Positions 10,430 to 19,720 of a stretch of DNA of 64,000 bases are shown piece by piece; the first letter of the stretch is position 1, and each line of letters opens with the position of its first letter. Source of the DNA: Fontivita pretiosa (GTDB lineage Bacteria; Planctomycetota; Phycisphaerae; Tepidisphaerales; Tepidisphaeraceae); contig NZ_CP191258.1 of assembly GCF_050410795.1 (NCBI RefSeq), positions 868,001-932,000 on the forward strand, given 5' to 3'. Position numbers and translations under genes: made by a program. The notes beneath the pieces were generated by a model. It was not told where the DNA came from. It ran no database searches and was given only the letters and a program-made list of their open reading frames with translations.

Positions 10430-12190
10430 TCAAAGCCCGGTTTCGTTGACCGATACCCCGTGGGCCTTGAGGGTATTGAGTTGCACAAGTTTAGCCTGGG
10501 CAGCGTCGGTGACGTTGTCGGAATGGCAGGCGGGCTTGCCACCTTCGTGTGCCAGCCGAAGAAGCTGCTCGGGCGTGAGGTGGCCGCGCTGTCGCAACGC
10601 CTCAAGCCCTTCGACAGAGACGCCCGGAGATTTCATGGCCGGCCTGGCCGGTTGCGAGGCGGCGTCCTTGCCGCTGTAGAACTGCTCGATTTCCTTGCTG
10701 ATGCGCACCGAGCACCAGTCGTGTCCGCACATGGCGCAAAAGTCGGTATCGACCGGCAGGTCCTCGTCGTGATACGCGCGCGCCAGATCCGGGTCGAAGC
10801 TGAGCTGGAAGTGCCGCTGCCAGTTCAGCGCCGCGCGGGCTCTGGTCAGCTCGTCATCACGATCGCGCGTGTGCGGAATCCCAAGGGCAATGTCTGCGGC
10901 ATGAGCGGCGATCTTGTACGCCACGCATCCCTGCTTCACATCCTCCTTCCGGGGCAGCCCCAGATGTTCCTTTGGGGTGACATAGCACAGCATCGCCGCT
11001 CCATGGTAGGCCGCCGCCGTGGCGCCGATGCAGCTTGTAATATGGTCATATCCAGGGAACATATCCGTCACCAGCGGGCCTAAAACATAGAATGGCGCGC
11101 CGTGACAGAGCTTGCGCTGGAGTTTCATATTGAATTCGATCTGATCGAATGGAATATGGCCAGGGCCCTCGACCATGACCTGACAGCCCCTCTCCCAGGC
11201 GCGTTCGGTGAGCTCGGCGATCGTGATCAGCTCGCGGAGCTGGGCTTCGTCGGTGGCATCGGCAAGTCCTCCGGGTCGCAGGCCGTCCCCGAGACTGAAG
11301 CACACGTCATACTCGCGCATGATGTCGCAGATATCGTCAAAGATGTCATACATCGGGTTCTGCCGGTTGTGGTAGAGCATCCACTTGGCCAGCAGCGACC
11401 CGCCGCGGGAGACGATGCCGATCAGCCGGTTGCGGACGTATGGCAGGTGCTCGCGCAGCACGCCGGCGTGGATGGTGAAATAGTCCACGCCCTGCCGGGC
11501 CTGGTTCTCGATCTCCCTGAGGATGATGTCATAGGTCAGCTCCTCGACGTTGCGTCCGATGATCATGCTATAGATGGGGACGGTGCCGATCGGAACTGTG
11601 GAATGTTCAATGATGGCGGATCGGGTCGCGTTCAGATCGCCGCCGGTGGAAAGATCCATGGCCGTATCGGCGCCCCAGCGTATGGCCCAGTCGAGCTTTT
11701 CGATCTCCTGCTCAATAGACGAGGAGACTGGAGAGGCGCCGAGATTGGCGTTGATCTTGGTGGTGCTGGCGCGGCCGATGCACATTGGCTCCAGCCGGTG
11801 TTTGAGGTGGACCTTGTTGGCGGGGATGATCATGCGTCCCGCGGCCACTTCGGCGCGGATCTGCTCGGCGGTCAGATGCGGTTCGCGCAGCGCCACGCGC
11901 TTCATTTCCTCGGTGATGATGCCGCAACGCGCCGCCTGAAGCTGAGTCTTGCACTGCCGGTCCAGCGCTGGCGAGGCAAAGTCCATCGCGGTCAGGTTCG
12001 AGACGCCGGGCATGCCCGGAGTATCCGGCGAGCTGTAGGTATATGGCGTGCCGACGCGTCCGGGCAAAGCGAACGATCCGGGCGAGGTCCCCTGCCGGTC
12101 GGTCGAGGGATTGCCCCCCAAAGGCGGCAGCGTGTAGGAACGGTCGGCATTGCGATGGACAACTCGATTCGACGTATCGGTGAATGACAT
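10430..12190 (-). CDS. thiC: Phosphomethylpyrimidine synthase ThiC
   Basis: A radical SAM enzyme that rearranges aminoimidazole ribotide to hydroxymethylpyrimidine phosphate for thiamine. It has 586 residues. The ATG at 12190 is chosen over a GTG at 12199 and an ATG at 12196 because GGAG then sits eight bases upstream. Hallmarks are the ThiC-specific C-terminal cluster motif CAMCGHDWC (CX2CX4C), the conserved NANLGASPV-like segment (INANLGASPVSSS), DLSTGGD and VEGPGHIPFDQI. It is controlled by the TPP riboswitch about 110 bases upstream and appears to be a single-gene unit. Confidence 0.97.
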   Translation of the reverse strand: MSFTDTSNRVVHRNADRSYTLPPLGGNPSTDRQGTSPGSFALPGRVGTPYTYSSPDTPGMPGVSNLTAMDFASPALDRQCKTQLQAARCGIITEEMKRVALREPHLTAEQIRAEVAAGRMIIPANKVHLKHRLEPMCIGRASTTKINANLGASPVSSSIEQEIEKLDWAIRWGADTAMDLSTGGDLNATRSAIIEHSTVPIGTVPIYSMIIGRNVEELTYDIILREIENQARQGVDYFTIHAGVLREHLPYVRNRLIGIVSRGGSLLAKWMLYHNRQNPMYDIFDDICDIMREYDVCFSLGDGLRPGGLADATDEAQLRELITIAELTERAWERGCQVMVEGPGHIPFDQIEFNMKLQRKLCHGAPFYVLGPLVTDMFPGYDHITSCIGATAAAYHGAAMLCYVTPKEHLGLPRKEDVKQGCVAYKIAAHAADIALGIPHTRDRDDELTRARAALNWQRHFQLSFDPDLARAYHDEDLPVDTDFCAMCGHDWCSVRISKEIEQFYSGKDAASQPARPAMKSPGVSVEGLEALRQRGHLTPEQLLRLAHEGGKPACHSDNVTDAAQAKLVQLNTLKAHGVSVNETGL

Positions 12191-12299
12191 GGGCATCACT
12201 CCGGTTGAACTTCAGCCAGTGCAGCCTGATTCAGCGCCTGAAGGGAGTGATTGTGCCGAGAGCAACACTCAGGTCTGTGCAGGATTTGGGCAACCACGT

Positions 12300-12392
12300 G
12301 CTCGCGTTTCCCTTCGCCGGCATGATCCGGATCAGGTTCCAAACAGGGTGTAATCTCAGCCCCGCACGACCATCGGCGGGACACCCCTGGCG
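12300..12392 (-). promoter_or_regulatory. TPP (THI-box) riboswitch upstream of thiC
   Basis: Read on the minus strand, the stretch contains the classic THI-box blocks in order: CAGGGGTG at the 5' side, GGGGCTGAGATTACACCC, then GAACCTGATCCGGATCATGCC and GGCGAAGGGAAA. These make up the pyrimidine-sensing (CTGAGA) and pyrophosphate-sensing arms. It sits between the mapped promoter and thiC, so thiamine pyrophosphate should repress thiC. No terminator with a U-run is visible between it and thiC, so control of translation initiation (RBS occlusion) is the likelier mode. Confidence 0.96.
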
Positions 12393-12402
12393 AACAAGCA
12401 AG

Positions 12403-12431
12403 AGTCTAGAAGGTCTGCGCTTCGGCTGCAA
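12403..12431 (-). promoter_or_regulatory. Sigma70-type promoter of the thiC riboswitch transcript
   Basis: On the minus strand TTGCAG (12431-12426), a 17-base spacer and TAGACT (12408-12403). Transcription would begin near 12396, a few bases before the riboswitch, which supports both calls. Confidence 0.65.
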
Positions 12432-12492
12432 GATGCAAATGCGACACCGGGCAGCGCAGAGGCGATTCCACCGTTGTTGGGGTCAGGACCGA

Positions 12493-14307
12493 TCATTGCC
12501 CCGGGGGCTGCGGTGCGGGCGGCTCGGGCGCAGGCTCGGCGGGCGCGGGCGCTGCCTCGGCGGGCGGCTGGCCTTCGGCCGCGGCGGTGGCGGGCGCGGG
12601 CTTGGGCGGCGGTGCGCCCAGTTCCGCGGGCAGCGCCGGCAACGGAATGTTCAGCTCCGCCGCTGCGTTCCGCGCGTCGATGGCCAGCTTGATCTTCTCC
12701 TGGGCGGCGGCAGCGTCACCAGCCTGCCGCAACACCAGCGCCCAGCCATGAAGCGTCAGGACTCTTCCCACCCGCGCGGCGTTCTTGATCGGCTCGGGAG
12801 CGTCGTTTTCGATGATGTTCGCCAGCGCGTCGTCCGATTCCTGATAGGCCTGTTTGGCCTGATTCAACGCGTTGTTGCGCTGTTCCTCCAGATCGCGTCC
12901 GAGCAGTTGCACGGGCACCTGAAGGTCCAGTCCCTGAAGCGCGCTTTCGACGGTCTGTCGCAATTCGATACGTCTGGAGATGCTGGCGGCATCCGAGGCC
13001 AGCAACCCGCCAAGCCGGCGCTGCGCCGCGGCCTGCTGGAGCATGAACTGGAAGGGGTTGAGCGTCTGCTGCATGCTCCTCCACGCCGCCAGCTCCGGGC
13101 GCCCCTGGTTTCTGGAATCGGTGAGCAGATCCTGAAGGCTGCGGCGAAGCGCGTCGGCGGCCTGATAGGCATCGCCAAAAAACGTGATGGCGTTGGAGAG
13201 ACTGAGTTGGGCCTCTTCGCGCAGGGTCCGAATCTGATCGACGAGCTGGCCGAGCACTACGGCCTTTTCGGCGATGGAAGCGCCGGCGGTCTTGCGTGCC
13301 AGCGCAAAAGGCGACTGCTGGTCGGCGGGCTCGGGTTCGGCCGGCGCCGCGGCCACGCTGCCCAGAAGCTGCGCCGCCAGTGCCTTCTGACGAGCCACCT
13401 GCTGTTCCAACGCGCTCCAGCCGGCGTCAAGGGTCTTGCGCTGGTCCTCGAGTTGGGCGATCAATTCGTCCAGGACCGCCTTTTGGCCCTGGGCGATGCC
13501 GAGGCTGCGCTGTAGCCGCGTAATTTCGCTGTTGAGCTTGTCGATCTGCACGGCAACGTCCCCGGCCTGCTTTCGCAGATCGCTGGAACGCTTGAAGACC
13601 TCGACGGCCTTGTCGCCCTTGAGCTGATCGGCCTGTGCGGCGGCTTCGTCGGCGGCATCCAGAAGCTTGGCTCGGCGATCGACGAGGTTTTTGACCTGTT
13701 CCTGCCGCTGGGCGATCTCTCCCTCGAGCCTGGCGATCTCCTGGGTGACGGCCGCCAGGGTCGGGATCGTCGCGTTGCCGTGGGTAAACCACGCGGACTT
13801 TCCGGGCCCGCCGCGGGCTTCGGCGATTTTCTGCGCGATCGCCTCCCGTGCCGGTCGCGGGTCGAACTTGGTGTACCCTGCCACCGCCGACCCGCTGAGT
13901 TGGATCTGGGTCGCCTGCTGCGTGATTTCCCACACCAGCCGGGCCAGTTCCAACTCGAGCTGTTCAATCCTGCGGATGGTGTTCTGCGCTGATTCCAGCT
14001 CGCTGTGGGCCAGAGCCGACTTGGCGATGGCGCGAACGGACTCGGAAGCGGCCGAGGCGTTGTTGGCGGCGTCGCGCAGCTTCTGGCGTGCCGCGCCGGT
14101 GTCTCCTCCGGACTGGGCGATTTCGCGTGCTTCGGCCAGCTCGCGTTGCACCTGCTTGTCAACCTGCCGCTGGGGATCATCACAACCCTGCCCCGCCAGC
14201 GCCGCGAAAACTGTCCCGACCAGGCCCGTTGCTGTCGTAAGGATCGTCCTGGAACGAGGGCCGGATGAACGATTCGCCGAGCGTTGTTGCCTGAGACCTG
14301 GTTGCAT
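12493..14307 (-). CDS. Exported coiled-coil protein, unknown function
   Basis: A 604-residue protein with ATG preceded by GGAG at eight bases. The N-terminus is basic with a hydrophobic stretch (TTATGLVGTVFAALAGQGC). The Cys could be lipidated, but GQGC is a poor lipobox. Most of the protein (about residues 50-540) is heptad-like alpha helix rich in Ala, Gln and Glu (for example EIARLEGEIAQRQEQVKNLVD and KLNSEITRLQRSLGIAQ). The C-terminal 60 residues are Pro/Ala/Glu-rich and disordered-looking. It is divergent from lpxC-fabZ. The architecture suggests a periplasmic structural or tethering protein; that is inference only, and no enzyme motif is seen. Confidence 0.7.
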   Translation of the reverse strand: MQPGLRQQRSANRSSGPRSRTILTTATGLVGTVFAALAGQGCDDPQRQVDKQVQRELAEAREIAQSGGDTGAARQKLRDAANNASAASESVRAIAKSALAHSELESAQNTIRRIEQLELELARLVWEITQQATQIQLSGSAVAGYTKFDPRPAREAIAQKIAEARGGPGKSAWFTHGNATIPTLAAVTQEIARLEGEIAQRQEQVKNLVDRRAKLLDAADEAAAQADQLKGDKAVEVFKRSSDLRKQAGDVAVQIDKLNSEITRLQRSLGIAQGQKAVLDELIAQLEDQRKTLDAGWSALEQQVARQKALAAQLLGSVAAAPAEPEPADQQSPFALARKTAGASIAEKAVVLGQLVDQIRTLREEAQLSLSNAITFFGDAYQAADALRRSLQDLLTDSRNQGRPELAAWRSMQQTLNPFQFMLQQAAAQRRLGGLLASDAASISRRIELRQTVESALQGLDLQVPVQLLGRDLEEQRNNALNQAKQAYQESDDALANIIENDAPEPIKNAARVGRVLTLHGWALVLRQAGDAAAAQEKIKLAIDARNAAAELNIPLPALPAELGAPPPKPAPATAAAEGQPPAEAAPAPAEPAPEPPAPQPPGQ

Positions 14308-14473
14308 CGGGGATTCTCCAACGTTGCGCGTGACGTTACGGACGATCCATACGAACAGAGTTCCGTGGCCGCATCACAACCTGTTGCCAGGGGCGATTGT
14401 GCAACTCCGCCCGCAGCCTGTCAAACCGCCCCGTCCTGGGAAACAGGACCTGGACCTGGCCGCCTTGCTGACG

Positions 14474-14502
14474 TTTCGGGTTTGGAGGCTGCAAGCTATA
14501 AT
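14474..14502 (+). promoter_or_regulatory. Sigma70-type promoter of lpxC-fabZ
   Basis: A perfect TATAAT at 14497-14502 with TTTCGG 17 bases upstream (14474-14479). The predicted start near 14509 is upstream of the GTG at 14539, and it rules out in-frame starts further upstream. Confidence 0.6.
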
Positions 14503-14538
14503 CCGTGGATTGCAGAGTACTTTGGCGGGAAAGGCGTT

Positions 14539-15888
14539 GTGGCGCAAGTGCAGAGGACCATCTCGCGCGAGGTGAGCGTGGCCGGGCCGGGGCTGTTTTC
14601 CGGCGAGCCGGCGACGCTGACGTTCGCGCCGGCGGAGCGTGGAACGGGCATCACCTTCGTCCGGCAGATCGATTCCCGCGTGACCAACATCCCGGCCCTG
14701 GTGCAAAACGTCCTCGAACGCCCGCGGCGAACCTGCCTGCGCAGCGGAAGCCTCTATGTGGAGACGGTCGAGCATTGTCTGGCGGCCCTGAGCGGGTTGG
14801 GAATCAACAACGTCGTGGTCAAGGTCAGTGGGGGCGTGAGCGGTGAAGTGCCTGGCGGCGACGGCTCCAGCAAGATCTTTGTCGATGCGCTGACGCAGGC
14901 GGGCATCGTGGAGCAGGATGCCCCGGTGGAACCGTTGATCATCAAAAAGCCGATCCAGGTTGGCCTGGGAGACGCGACGCTGGCGGCGCTGCCCGGGCCG
15001 ACGGACCGGCTGGAGATCATCTACAACTTCGAGGCTGCGCCACCGATCGGGCGGCAGACGATTTCGTTCCATCTTGGCAACGGCAGCAGCAGCGGGAACG
15101 GTTCGGGGGATATCGACGATTTTGTGACCCAGCTCGCGCCGGCGCGGACGTTTGTCTTCGAGCATGAAGCCAACGAACTGCGAGCCCGCGGCATCGGCCG
15201 ACACCTCACGCCACGGGATCTGCTGGTCATTTCGCGAGACGGGCCGATCGACAACACTTTCCGCTTCCCCGACGAATGTGCCCGGCACAAGGCGCTGGAT
15301 CTGATCGGCGACTTGTACCTGGTGGGTCGCCCGATCTATGGACGGCTGGTAGCGCACAAGAGCGGGCATGCGCTGAACCACCTGATGGCCAAGAAGCTGC
15401 TTGAGCAGCATCTGACGGATGTGCGCCAGCAATTGGTGAATCGGGAAGCGGCGTTGGACATCCGTCGGATTCAACGAATTCTTCCGCATCGCTACCCGAT
15501 GCTGCTGGTGGACCGGGTGGTGGAGCTGGAGGGCGACCAGCGTGCCGTGGGGATCAAGAACGTAACGTTCAATGACATTTTCTTTCAGGGGCACTACCCC
15601 GGCACGCCCATCATGCCCGGCGTGCTGATCGTGGAGGCGTTGGCACAGCTTGGCGGCATTTTGCTGAGCCAGAAGCTGGAGCACACCGGAAAGCTTGCGG
15701 TTCTGTTGTCGATGGATAAGGTGAAAATGCGTCAGCCGGTGGTTCCGGGCGACCAACTGCTGCTGGAGGCGGTGGCCGTTCGGGTCAAGAGCCGCACCGG
15801 ACATGTGCGGTGCAAGGCATTCGTGCAAGACAAACTGGCCGCGGAGGCCGATATTAAGTTCATGCTCGTCGATGCCGAGCCGGTCTAG
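14539..15888 (+). CDS. lpxC-fabZ: Bifunctional UDP-3-O-acyl-GlcNAc deacetylase / 3-hydroxyacyl-ACP dehydratase
   Basis: A 449-residue fusion. The N-terminal part is LpxC, the Zn-dependent committed step of lipid A synthesis. Zn ligands are visible as VETVEHCLAAL (His near residue 79) and HKALDLIGD (near 251), with catalytic His in AHKSGHALN (near 275). The C-terminal part (from about 313) is FabZ, with ILPHRYPMLLVDR, the catalytic His in GHYPGTPIMPG and Glu in VEALAQLGG. The GTG start follows GGGAAAGG and lies just downstream of a mapped promoter. The fusion is known from Bacteroidota and Planctomycetota. lpxA follows about 95 bases downstream, so the two are likely co-expressed. Confidence 0.95.
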   Translation: MAQVQRTISREVSVAGPGLFSGEPATLTFAPAERGTGITFVRQIDSRVTNIPALVQNVLERPRRTCLRSGSLYVETVEHCLAALSGLGINNVVVKVSGGVSGEVPGGDGSSKIFVDALTQAGIVEQDAPVEPLIIKKPIQVGLGDATLAALPGPTDRLEIIYNFEAAPPIGRQTISFHLGNGSSSGNGSGDIDDFVTQLAPARTFVFEHEANELRARGIGRHLTPRDLLVISRDGPIDNTFRFPDECARHKALDLIGDLYLVGRPIYGRLVAHKSGHALNHLMAKKLLEQHLTDVRQQLVNREAALDIRRIQRILPHRYPMLLVDRVVELEGDQRAVGIKNVTFNDIFFQGHYPGTPIMPGVLIVEALAQLGGILLSQKLEHTGKLAVLLSMDKVKMRQPVVPGDQLLLEAVAVRVKSRTGHVRCKAFVQDKLAAEADIKFMLVDAEPV

Positions 15889-15982
15889 ACGGAAAGGATG
15901 GAGCATCAAGGCAGAAGGGTGAAGCATCGGAAAGCTTCGCATCGGCTTGATCGATGCCGCTTCACCCCTGGTCCTTCGCTTT

Positions 15983-16798
15983 ATGCCAAAGATTTCGCCG
16001 TTAGCCTCCGTGGATCCCCGGGCCAACCTCGCCGACGACGTCGAGGTCGGGCCATTCTGCGTCATCGGCCCGGATGTGACGCTGGCGGAGGGCAACCGGC
16101 TGATCAGCCACGTGGTCATCACCGGTCGCACCAAGATCGGCCCGGGCAATGTCTTCCACCCCCACTGCGTGATCGGCGGCCCGCCTCAGGATCTGAAATA
16201 CCGCGGCGAACCTACGGGGCTGGAGATCGGCGCCAACAACATCATCCGCGAGGCCGTCACCATCAACACCGGCACGGTCTATGGCAGCAAGATTTTCGGC
16301 GGAGGGGTCACTCGCATCGGCGACAACAACCTGCTGATGGTCAATGCTCACGTCGGGCATGACGCGCAGATCGGCAGCCGCTGCATCCTGGCCAACAACG
16401 TCATGATCGCCGGGCACATCGTGATCGGAAACAACACCGTGCTCAATGGCGGCGTGGGGGTCAACGCCTGGGTCACGATCGGCGATTTTGCCTACATCGA
16501 CGGTTACAGCCGGGTCCACCACGACGTGCCGCCGTACGTCAAGACCACCGACAACCGCGTCCGCGCGCTCAATGAGGTCGGACTGCGCCGCGGCGGGTTC
16601 TCCGAACCGGACATCCAGGCGCTGGACTTGGCCACCCGCAGGCTGTTCCTCAATCGCGACAAGCCCTTTGCCCTGGCGTTGCGGGAATTCGACACGCTCA
16701 ACGGCATCAACCCCTACGTCAAGCGCATGATCGAATTCCTTCAGCGCCGCGACCAGGGCAAGCACGGGCGATATCTCGAAAGCCTGCGAACCAAGTAA
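15983..16798 (+). CDS. lpxA: Acyl-ACP--UDP-GlcNAc O-acyltransferase LpxA
   Basis: A 271-residue first enzyme of lipid A synthesis. Many left-handed beta-helix hexapeptide repeats are visible (for example NVFHPHCVI, IGSRCILANNVMIAGHIVIGNN). The catalytic His lies in VNAHVGHDAQIG, at about residue 126 (E. coli His125), and is followed by a helical C-terminal domain (KRMIEFLQRR). The ATG giving MPKISPLASVDP fits the family N-terminus. A TTG 36 bases upstream is possible; neither has a clear Shine-Dalgarno. It sits between lpxC-fabZ and a GnnA-like oxidoreductase, an order seen in lipid A clusters. Confidence 0.95.
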   Translation: MPKISPLASVDPRANLADDVEVGPFCVIGPDVTLAEGNRLISHVVITGRTKIGPGNVFHPHCVIGGPPQDLKYRGEPTGLEIGANNIIREAVTINTGTVYGSKIFGGGVTRIGDNNLLMVNAHVGHDAQIGSRCILANNVMIAGHIVIGNNTVLNGGVGVNAWVTIGDFAYIDGYSRVHHDVPPYVKTTDNRVRALNEVGLRRGGFSEPDIQALDLATRRLFLNRDKPFALALREFDTLNGINPYVKRMIEFLQRRDQGKHGRYLESLRTK

Positions 16799-16950
16799 CC
16801 CCGCTGCGGTAATGCGTCATCACCTGTTCCCAGTGCCCATCGCCCCATTTCTTCGCGGGTGTTGGTCAGTGGTTCCCATTCATTCTTCCTTTCATGCAGC
16901 TTGTCATTCAGATTTGGTAATTGGTCATTGAACCGATTACATTCATCTGC
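16799..16950. repeat. Intergenic stretch with degenerate GGTCA-type repeats
   Basis: A 152-base gap between lpxA and the GnnA-like gene that is poorer in GC than its surroundings. It holds several loose copies of a GGTCAGTGG / GGTCATTG unit (for example GTTGGTCAGTGGTT near 16860 and AATTGGTCATTGAACC near 16918). Similar units recur at 21696-21821 and 33871-33942. No promoter or terminator could be assigned. Confidence 0.35.
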
Positions 16951-18018
16951 GTGACCAGTCATTGCGATGATCGCACACGCGAGGCGGAGACTGCCGAGTC
17001 CGCTTTGCCGCCCCTTCCTGTCGGCGTGGTCGGGTGCGGGCGGATGGGAAAGCTCCACGCCAAGGTGTATTGCCAGATTCCGCGGGTCCGTCTGGCGGGG
17101 GTGTATGATGTGAACCGCGACGCCGCCGAAGCGGCGGCCGAAGAGTTCTGCTGTGAGGTCTTCCCCAGCCCGCAGGCGATGATCGACGCGGGCGTGCGCG
17201 CCGTGACCATTGCGGTTCCAACGCAGTCGCATCCGGAATCGGCCGAGTACTTCCTCAAACGCGGCGTCGCCTGCCTGGTGGAAAAACCGCTGGCGCGGAA
17301 TGTGGCGGAAAGCCGCCGGATCATCGAAGCGGCCCGGTCCGGCGGAGCAGTCGTGCAGGTCGGGCACATCGAACGGTTCAATCCCGCGTTCGTCGCCATG
17401 CGACGCCTGGGCATCCAGCCACGCTTCATCGAGGTCATGCGCATCAGCCCGCTGACATTCCGCAGCATCGACGTCGGCGTGGTATTGGACATGATGATCC
17501 ACGACATCGACATCGTGCTGCAACTGGCCAACTCGCGGGCGAGCAAAATCGAGGCGATCGGCGTGGGGGTGATCGGCGACGCCGAGGATATCTGCAACGC
17601 CCGCATCGTCTTCGAGAACGGCTGCGTCGCCAACGTCACCGCCTCGCGACTGGCGCTGAAGACCGAGCGCCGCCTGCGGGTCTTCAGCCCCGACGCCTAC
17701 GTCTCCATCGACTACCAGAAACGCTACGGAATCGTCGTGCGCCGCAGCGGGAATCTGGCCGCCATCCGCGAGGCCGGCGCCAAGATCCGCTCCGGCGAGA
17801 TCACTGACATCTCCCAGCTCAACTTCAAGGATCTGGTGAACGTCGAAGAGCTGGCGATCGACGAGATCGATCCGCTGCGAGCCGAGCTGGAGAGTTTCAT
17901 CGACGCCGTCACCGGCAAATGCCCCCCCGTCGTCACCGCCGACGAAGGTCTGGCCGCCGTCGAACTGGCCAACCGCATCGTCGATTCGATCACGCCCCAG
18001 AAGCTGGAAGTGGAATAG
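16951..18018 (+). CDS. Gfo/Idh/MocA oxidoreductase, GnnA-like (candidate UDP-GlcNAc 3-dehydrogenase)
   Basis: A 355-residue NAD(P)-dependent sugar oxidoreductase. The Rossmann motif VGVVGCGRMGKLHA is followed by the family signatures VEKPLARN and QVGHIERFNPAF and the MIHDIDIVL His/Asp motif of the active site. Family members next to lpxA include GnnA of Acidithiobacillus, which oxidises UDP-GlcNAc at C3 ahead of transamination to the 3-amino sugar used in amide-linked lipid A. Position alone suggests the same here. No GnnB-type (DegT) aminotransferase is in the window, so the pathway is unproven. The GTG start is a guess; a TTG lies 30 bases upstream. Confidence 0.82.
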   Translation: MTSHCDDRTREAETAESALPPLPVGVVGCGRMGKLHAKVYCQIPRVRLAGVYDVNRDAAEAAAEEFCCEVFPSPQAMIDAGVRAVTIAVPTQSHPESAEYFLKRGVACLVEKPLARNVAESRRIIEAARSGGAVVQVGHIERFNPAFVAMRRLGIQPRFIEVMRISPLTFRSIDVGVVLDMMIHDIDIVLQLANSRASKIEAIGVGVIGDAEDICNARIVFENGCVANVTASRLALKTERRLRVFSPDAYVSIDYQKRYGIVVRRSGNLAAIREAGAKIRSGEITDISQLNFKDLVNVEELAIDEIDPLRAELESFIDAVTGKCPPVVTADEGLAAVELANRIVDSITPQKLEVE

Positions 18019-18076
18019 GTCGCGGCTTCGGCCCTGTGGCGCGCCTCGGCATCGTCCCAAACGCCCATGCGCGTGT

Positions 18077-19537
18077 TCAGGACCCTTTCTGCCCGGAGGC
18101 TGTCTGCGAACTGGCGGCCCACTGGGCATACTTCTGCATCGCCATCTCCAGCACCGGCGCGGTGATCGGCGGGTCGGGATCGACGATCGCCTGCTTCAGC
18201 AGCTTCTGCTGCATCTGTTCCTGATGCCGGGCGCGCTGTTGCCGCGCCAGGGTCTCGTAGATCTGCTTCTGCACCGATTCGTCATCGAATGGCCGAACAC
18301 GCCCGGGCTTGCGGTTTTCCAGCCGCGCGATGTAGAAGCTGTCGCCGACTTCAATGACCTCGGTAACCTGTCCCGGTTGCTGTAGCTGCCATACCGCATC
18401 TTCCACCTGCTGCACGATGAACGAGCCTCGCTGCACCCAGCCGTCGGCGCCGCCCACGCGACCGGCCGTGCGCATGAGGTTCGGGTCGTGATTGATCGAC
18501 GCCGCAAGTTTCGCGAATTCCTCGTCATTCATCCCGATCGCGCGCTCGCGCAGCTCACGAATCTTGTCCAGCGCCTGCGAGCGACCTCCCATGTTCTTCG
18601 CCGTGATCTTGATCACCCGGAACTGCGCCTGCTCGGTCTCGGTAAACTCCGTGCGAAGATGCTGCTCATAGTAGCGGCGGATGTCCTCGGCGGTGACCTG
18701 CACCCGGGGCTCGATCTTCTTCCTGTACAGCAGGCTCACCAGGTAGTAGCGGTATTGCTCATTGACTTTTTCGTCGAAGTCGATGCCCTCCTCGGCGGCC
18801 TTGCGACGCGCCAGCGCTTCGGATCCCCCCGCCGCCGTGATCTGCTGCGCCCGCCATTGCTCGGTGAGTCGGCGTGCCAGCGCCTTGTCCTGCTGATCCA
18901 GCTCATGGACGGCCGCCGCGTACCAGACCTCGTTGCGGACCATCGCCCGCACCTGCTTTTCGATTTCGACCATCGCCAGCGCGCGGTACGACGCCGGATC
19001 GCGCTGTTTGGCCTCGCTCTTGAGCAGCGGAGTGATCGCCTGAATGACTTTGTCGGCGTAGATGGGGGTTCCGCTGACGTGGGTTACAACGGCGCCCAGG
19101 GTCATGTACTGCGCCGTGGTGCCCCCCGGTCTGGTCGCCGCAACGTCCGCGCCGCGGCCGATGGTGCCCGCCTGTGAAGCCGAGGCATCGGGTGGCACTG
19201 TCATGTTCGGTGCGGTGCGGTTGTCGGAGGTCACTGGCAATGCGCCGGCTTCGGCGGCGGTCGCGGTCGCGTCGGCGGCTGTGTTGACGTCGCCTTGCGC
19301 CGTGGGCGGCTGGCTGGGCGCGGGTGCCGGGTCGCGCATCGCCGACGCCGCGGCACTGCCCGGCGACTGCGCCTGCGGCTTTGGCTCCGCGACCGAAGGT
19401 GGACGATAAAACGCCTGCGCGTCGATCTCCACGCCGTGCTGTCGTTTATGGCCCCATCCGCACCCCGCCGTCAGAACGACACACCAGATTCCAGCCGCCC
19501 GCGCCCAACTTCTCATCGGTTTCCACCAGCAACCCAT
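18077..19537 (-). CDS. Parvulin-type peptidyl-prolyl isomerase lipoprotein (SurA/PrsA-like)
   Basis: A 486-residue predicted lipoprotein foldase. A signal peptide with lipobox LTAGC is followed by a low-complexity Pro/Ala/Thr linker to about residue 145 and a SurA-like N-terminal helical domain (DKVIQAITPLL to YRYYLVSLLYRKK). A rotamase-like domain then reads QAQFRVIKI, GRVGGADGWVQRGSF, VTEVIEVGDSFYIARLENRK, and a C-terminal helix rich in Gln follows. The GGAGGT site lies four bases before the chosen ATG, which is tight; an in-frame ATG 21 bases on is possible. As a periplasmic chaperone it could serve outer-membrane proteins such as LptD. Confidence 0.82.
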   Translation of the reverse strand: MGCWWKPMRSWARAAGIWCVVLTAGCGWGHKRQHGVEIDAQAFYRPPSVAEPKPQAQSPGSAAASAMRDPAPAPSQPPTAQGDVNTAADATATAAEAGALPVTSDNRTAPNMTVPPDASASQAGTIGRGADVAATRPGGTTAQYMTLGAVVTHVSGTPIYADKVIQAITPLLKSEAKQRDPASYRALAMVEIEKQVRAMVRNEVWYAAAVHELDQQDKALARRLTEQWRAQQITAAGGSEALARRKAAEEGIDFDEKVNEQYRYYLVSLLYRKKIEPRVQVTAEDIRRYYEQHLRTEFTETEQAQFRVIKITAKNMGGRSQALDKIRELRERAIGMNDEEFAKLAASINHDPNLMRTAGRVGGADGWVQRGSFIVQQVEDAVWQLQQPGQVTEVIEVGDSFYIARLENRKPGRVRPFDDESVQKQIYETLARQQRARHQEQMQQKLLKQAIVDPDPPITAPVLEMAMQKYAQWAASSQTASGQKGS

Positions 19538-19649
19538 GACACCTCCATGAAGGGACCAGAGTCTACCGTCGAGGCGAGAAAGATCACACCCGTATCTGCT
19601 GAGCCTGCAATCCGAAGATCACGGCGCAGCTTGGTGATCGCGAGCGGCG

Positions 19650-19712
19650 AAAGAATTAATATTTATATAACATTTTGTTATTAAACACTTTAATACACAT
19701 ATTCGCCTCCTG
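19650..19712. other. AT-rich island upstream of the efflux regulator
   Basis: About 60 bases of strongly AT-rich DNA in an otherwise GC-rich region. It contains a perfect small inverted repeat (ATAACA, loop TTT, TGTTAT, 19667-19681) and several TTAATA/TTATTAAA runs. It lies between the divergent PPIase and tetR genes, so it probably carries their promoters or an UP element. It could also be a relic of insertion. Confidence 0.45.
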
Positions 19713-19720
19713 ATTTGAAC

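Noticed and set aside
12184..13515. A 443-codon plus-strand open frame across the thiC riboswitch and the coiled-coil gene.
   Set aside because: It reads Gly/Arg-rich sequence through a riboswitch and antisense to a coiled-coil gene with a good ribosome-binding site.
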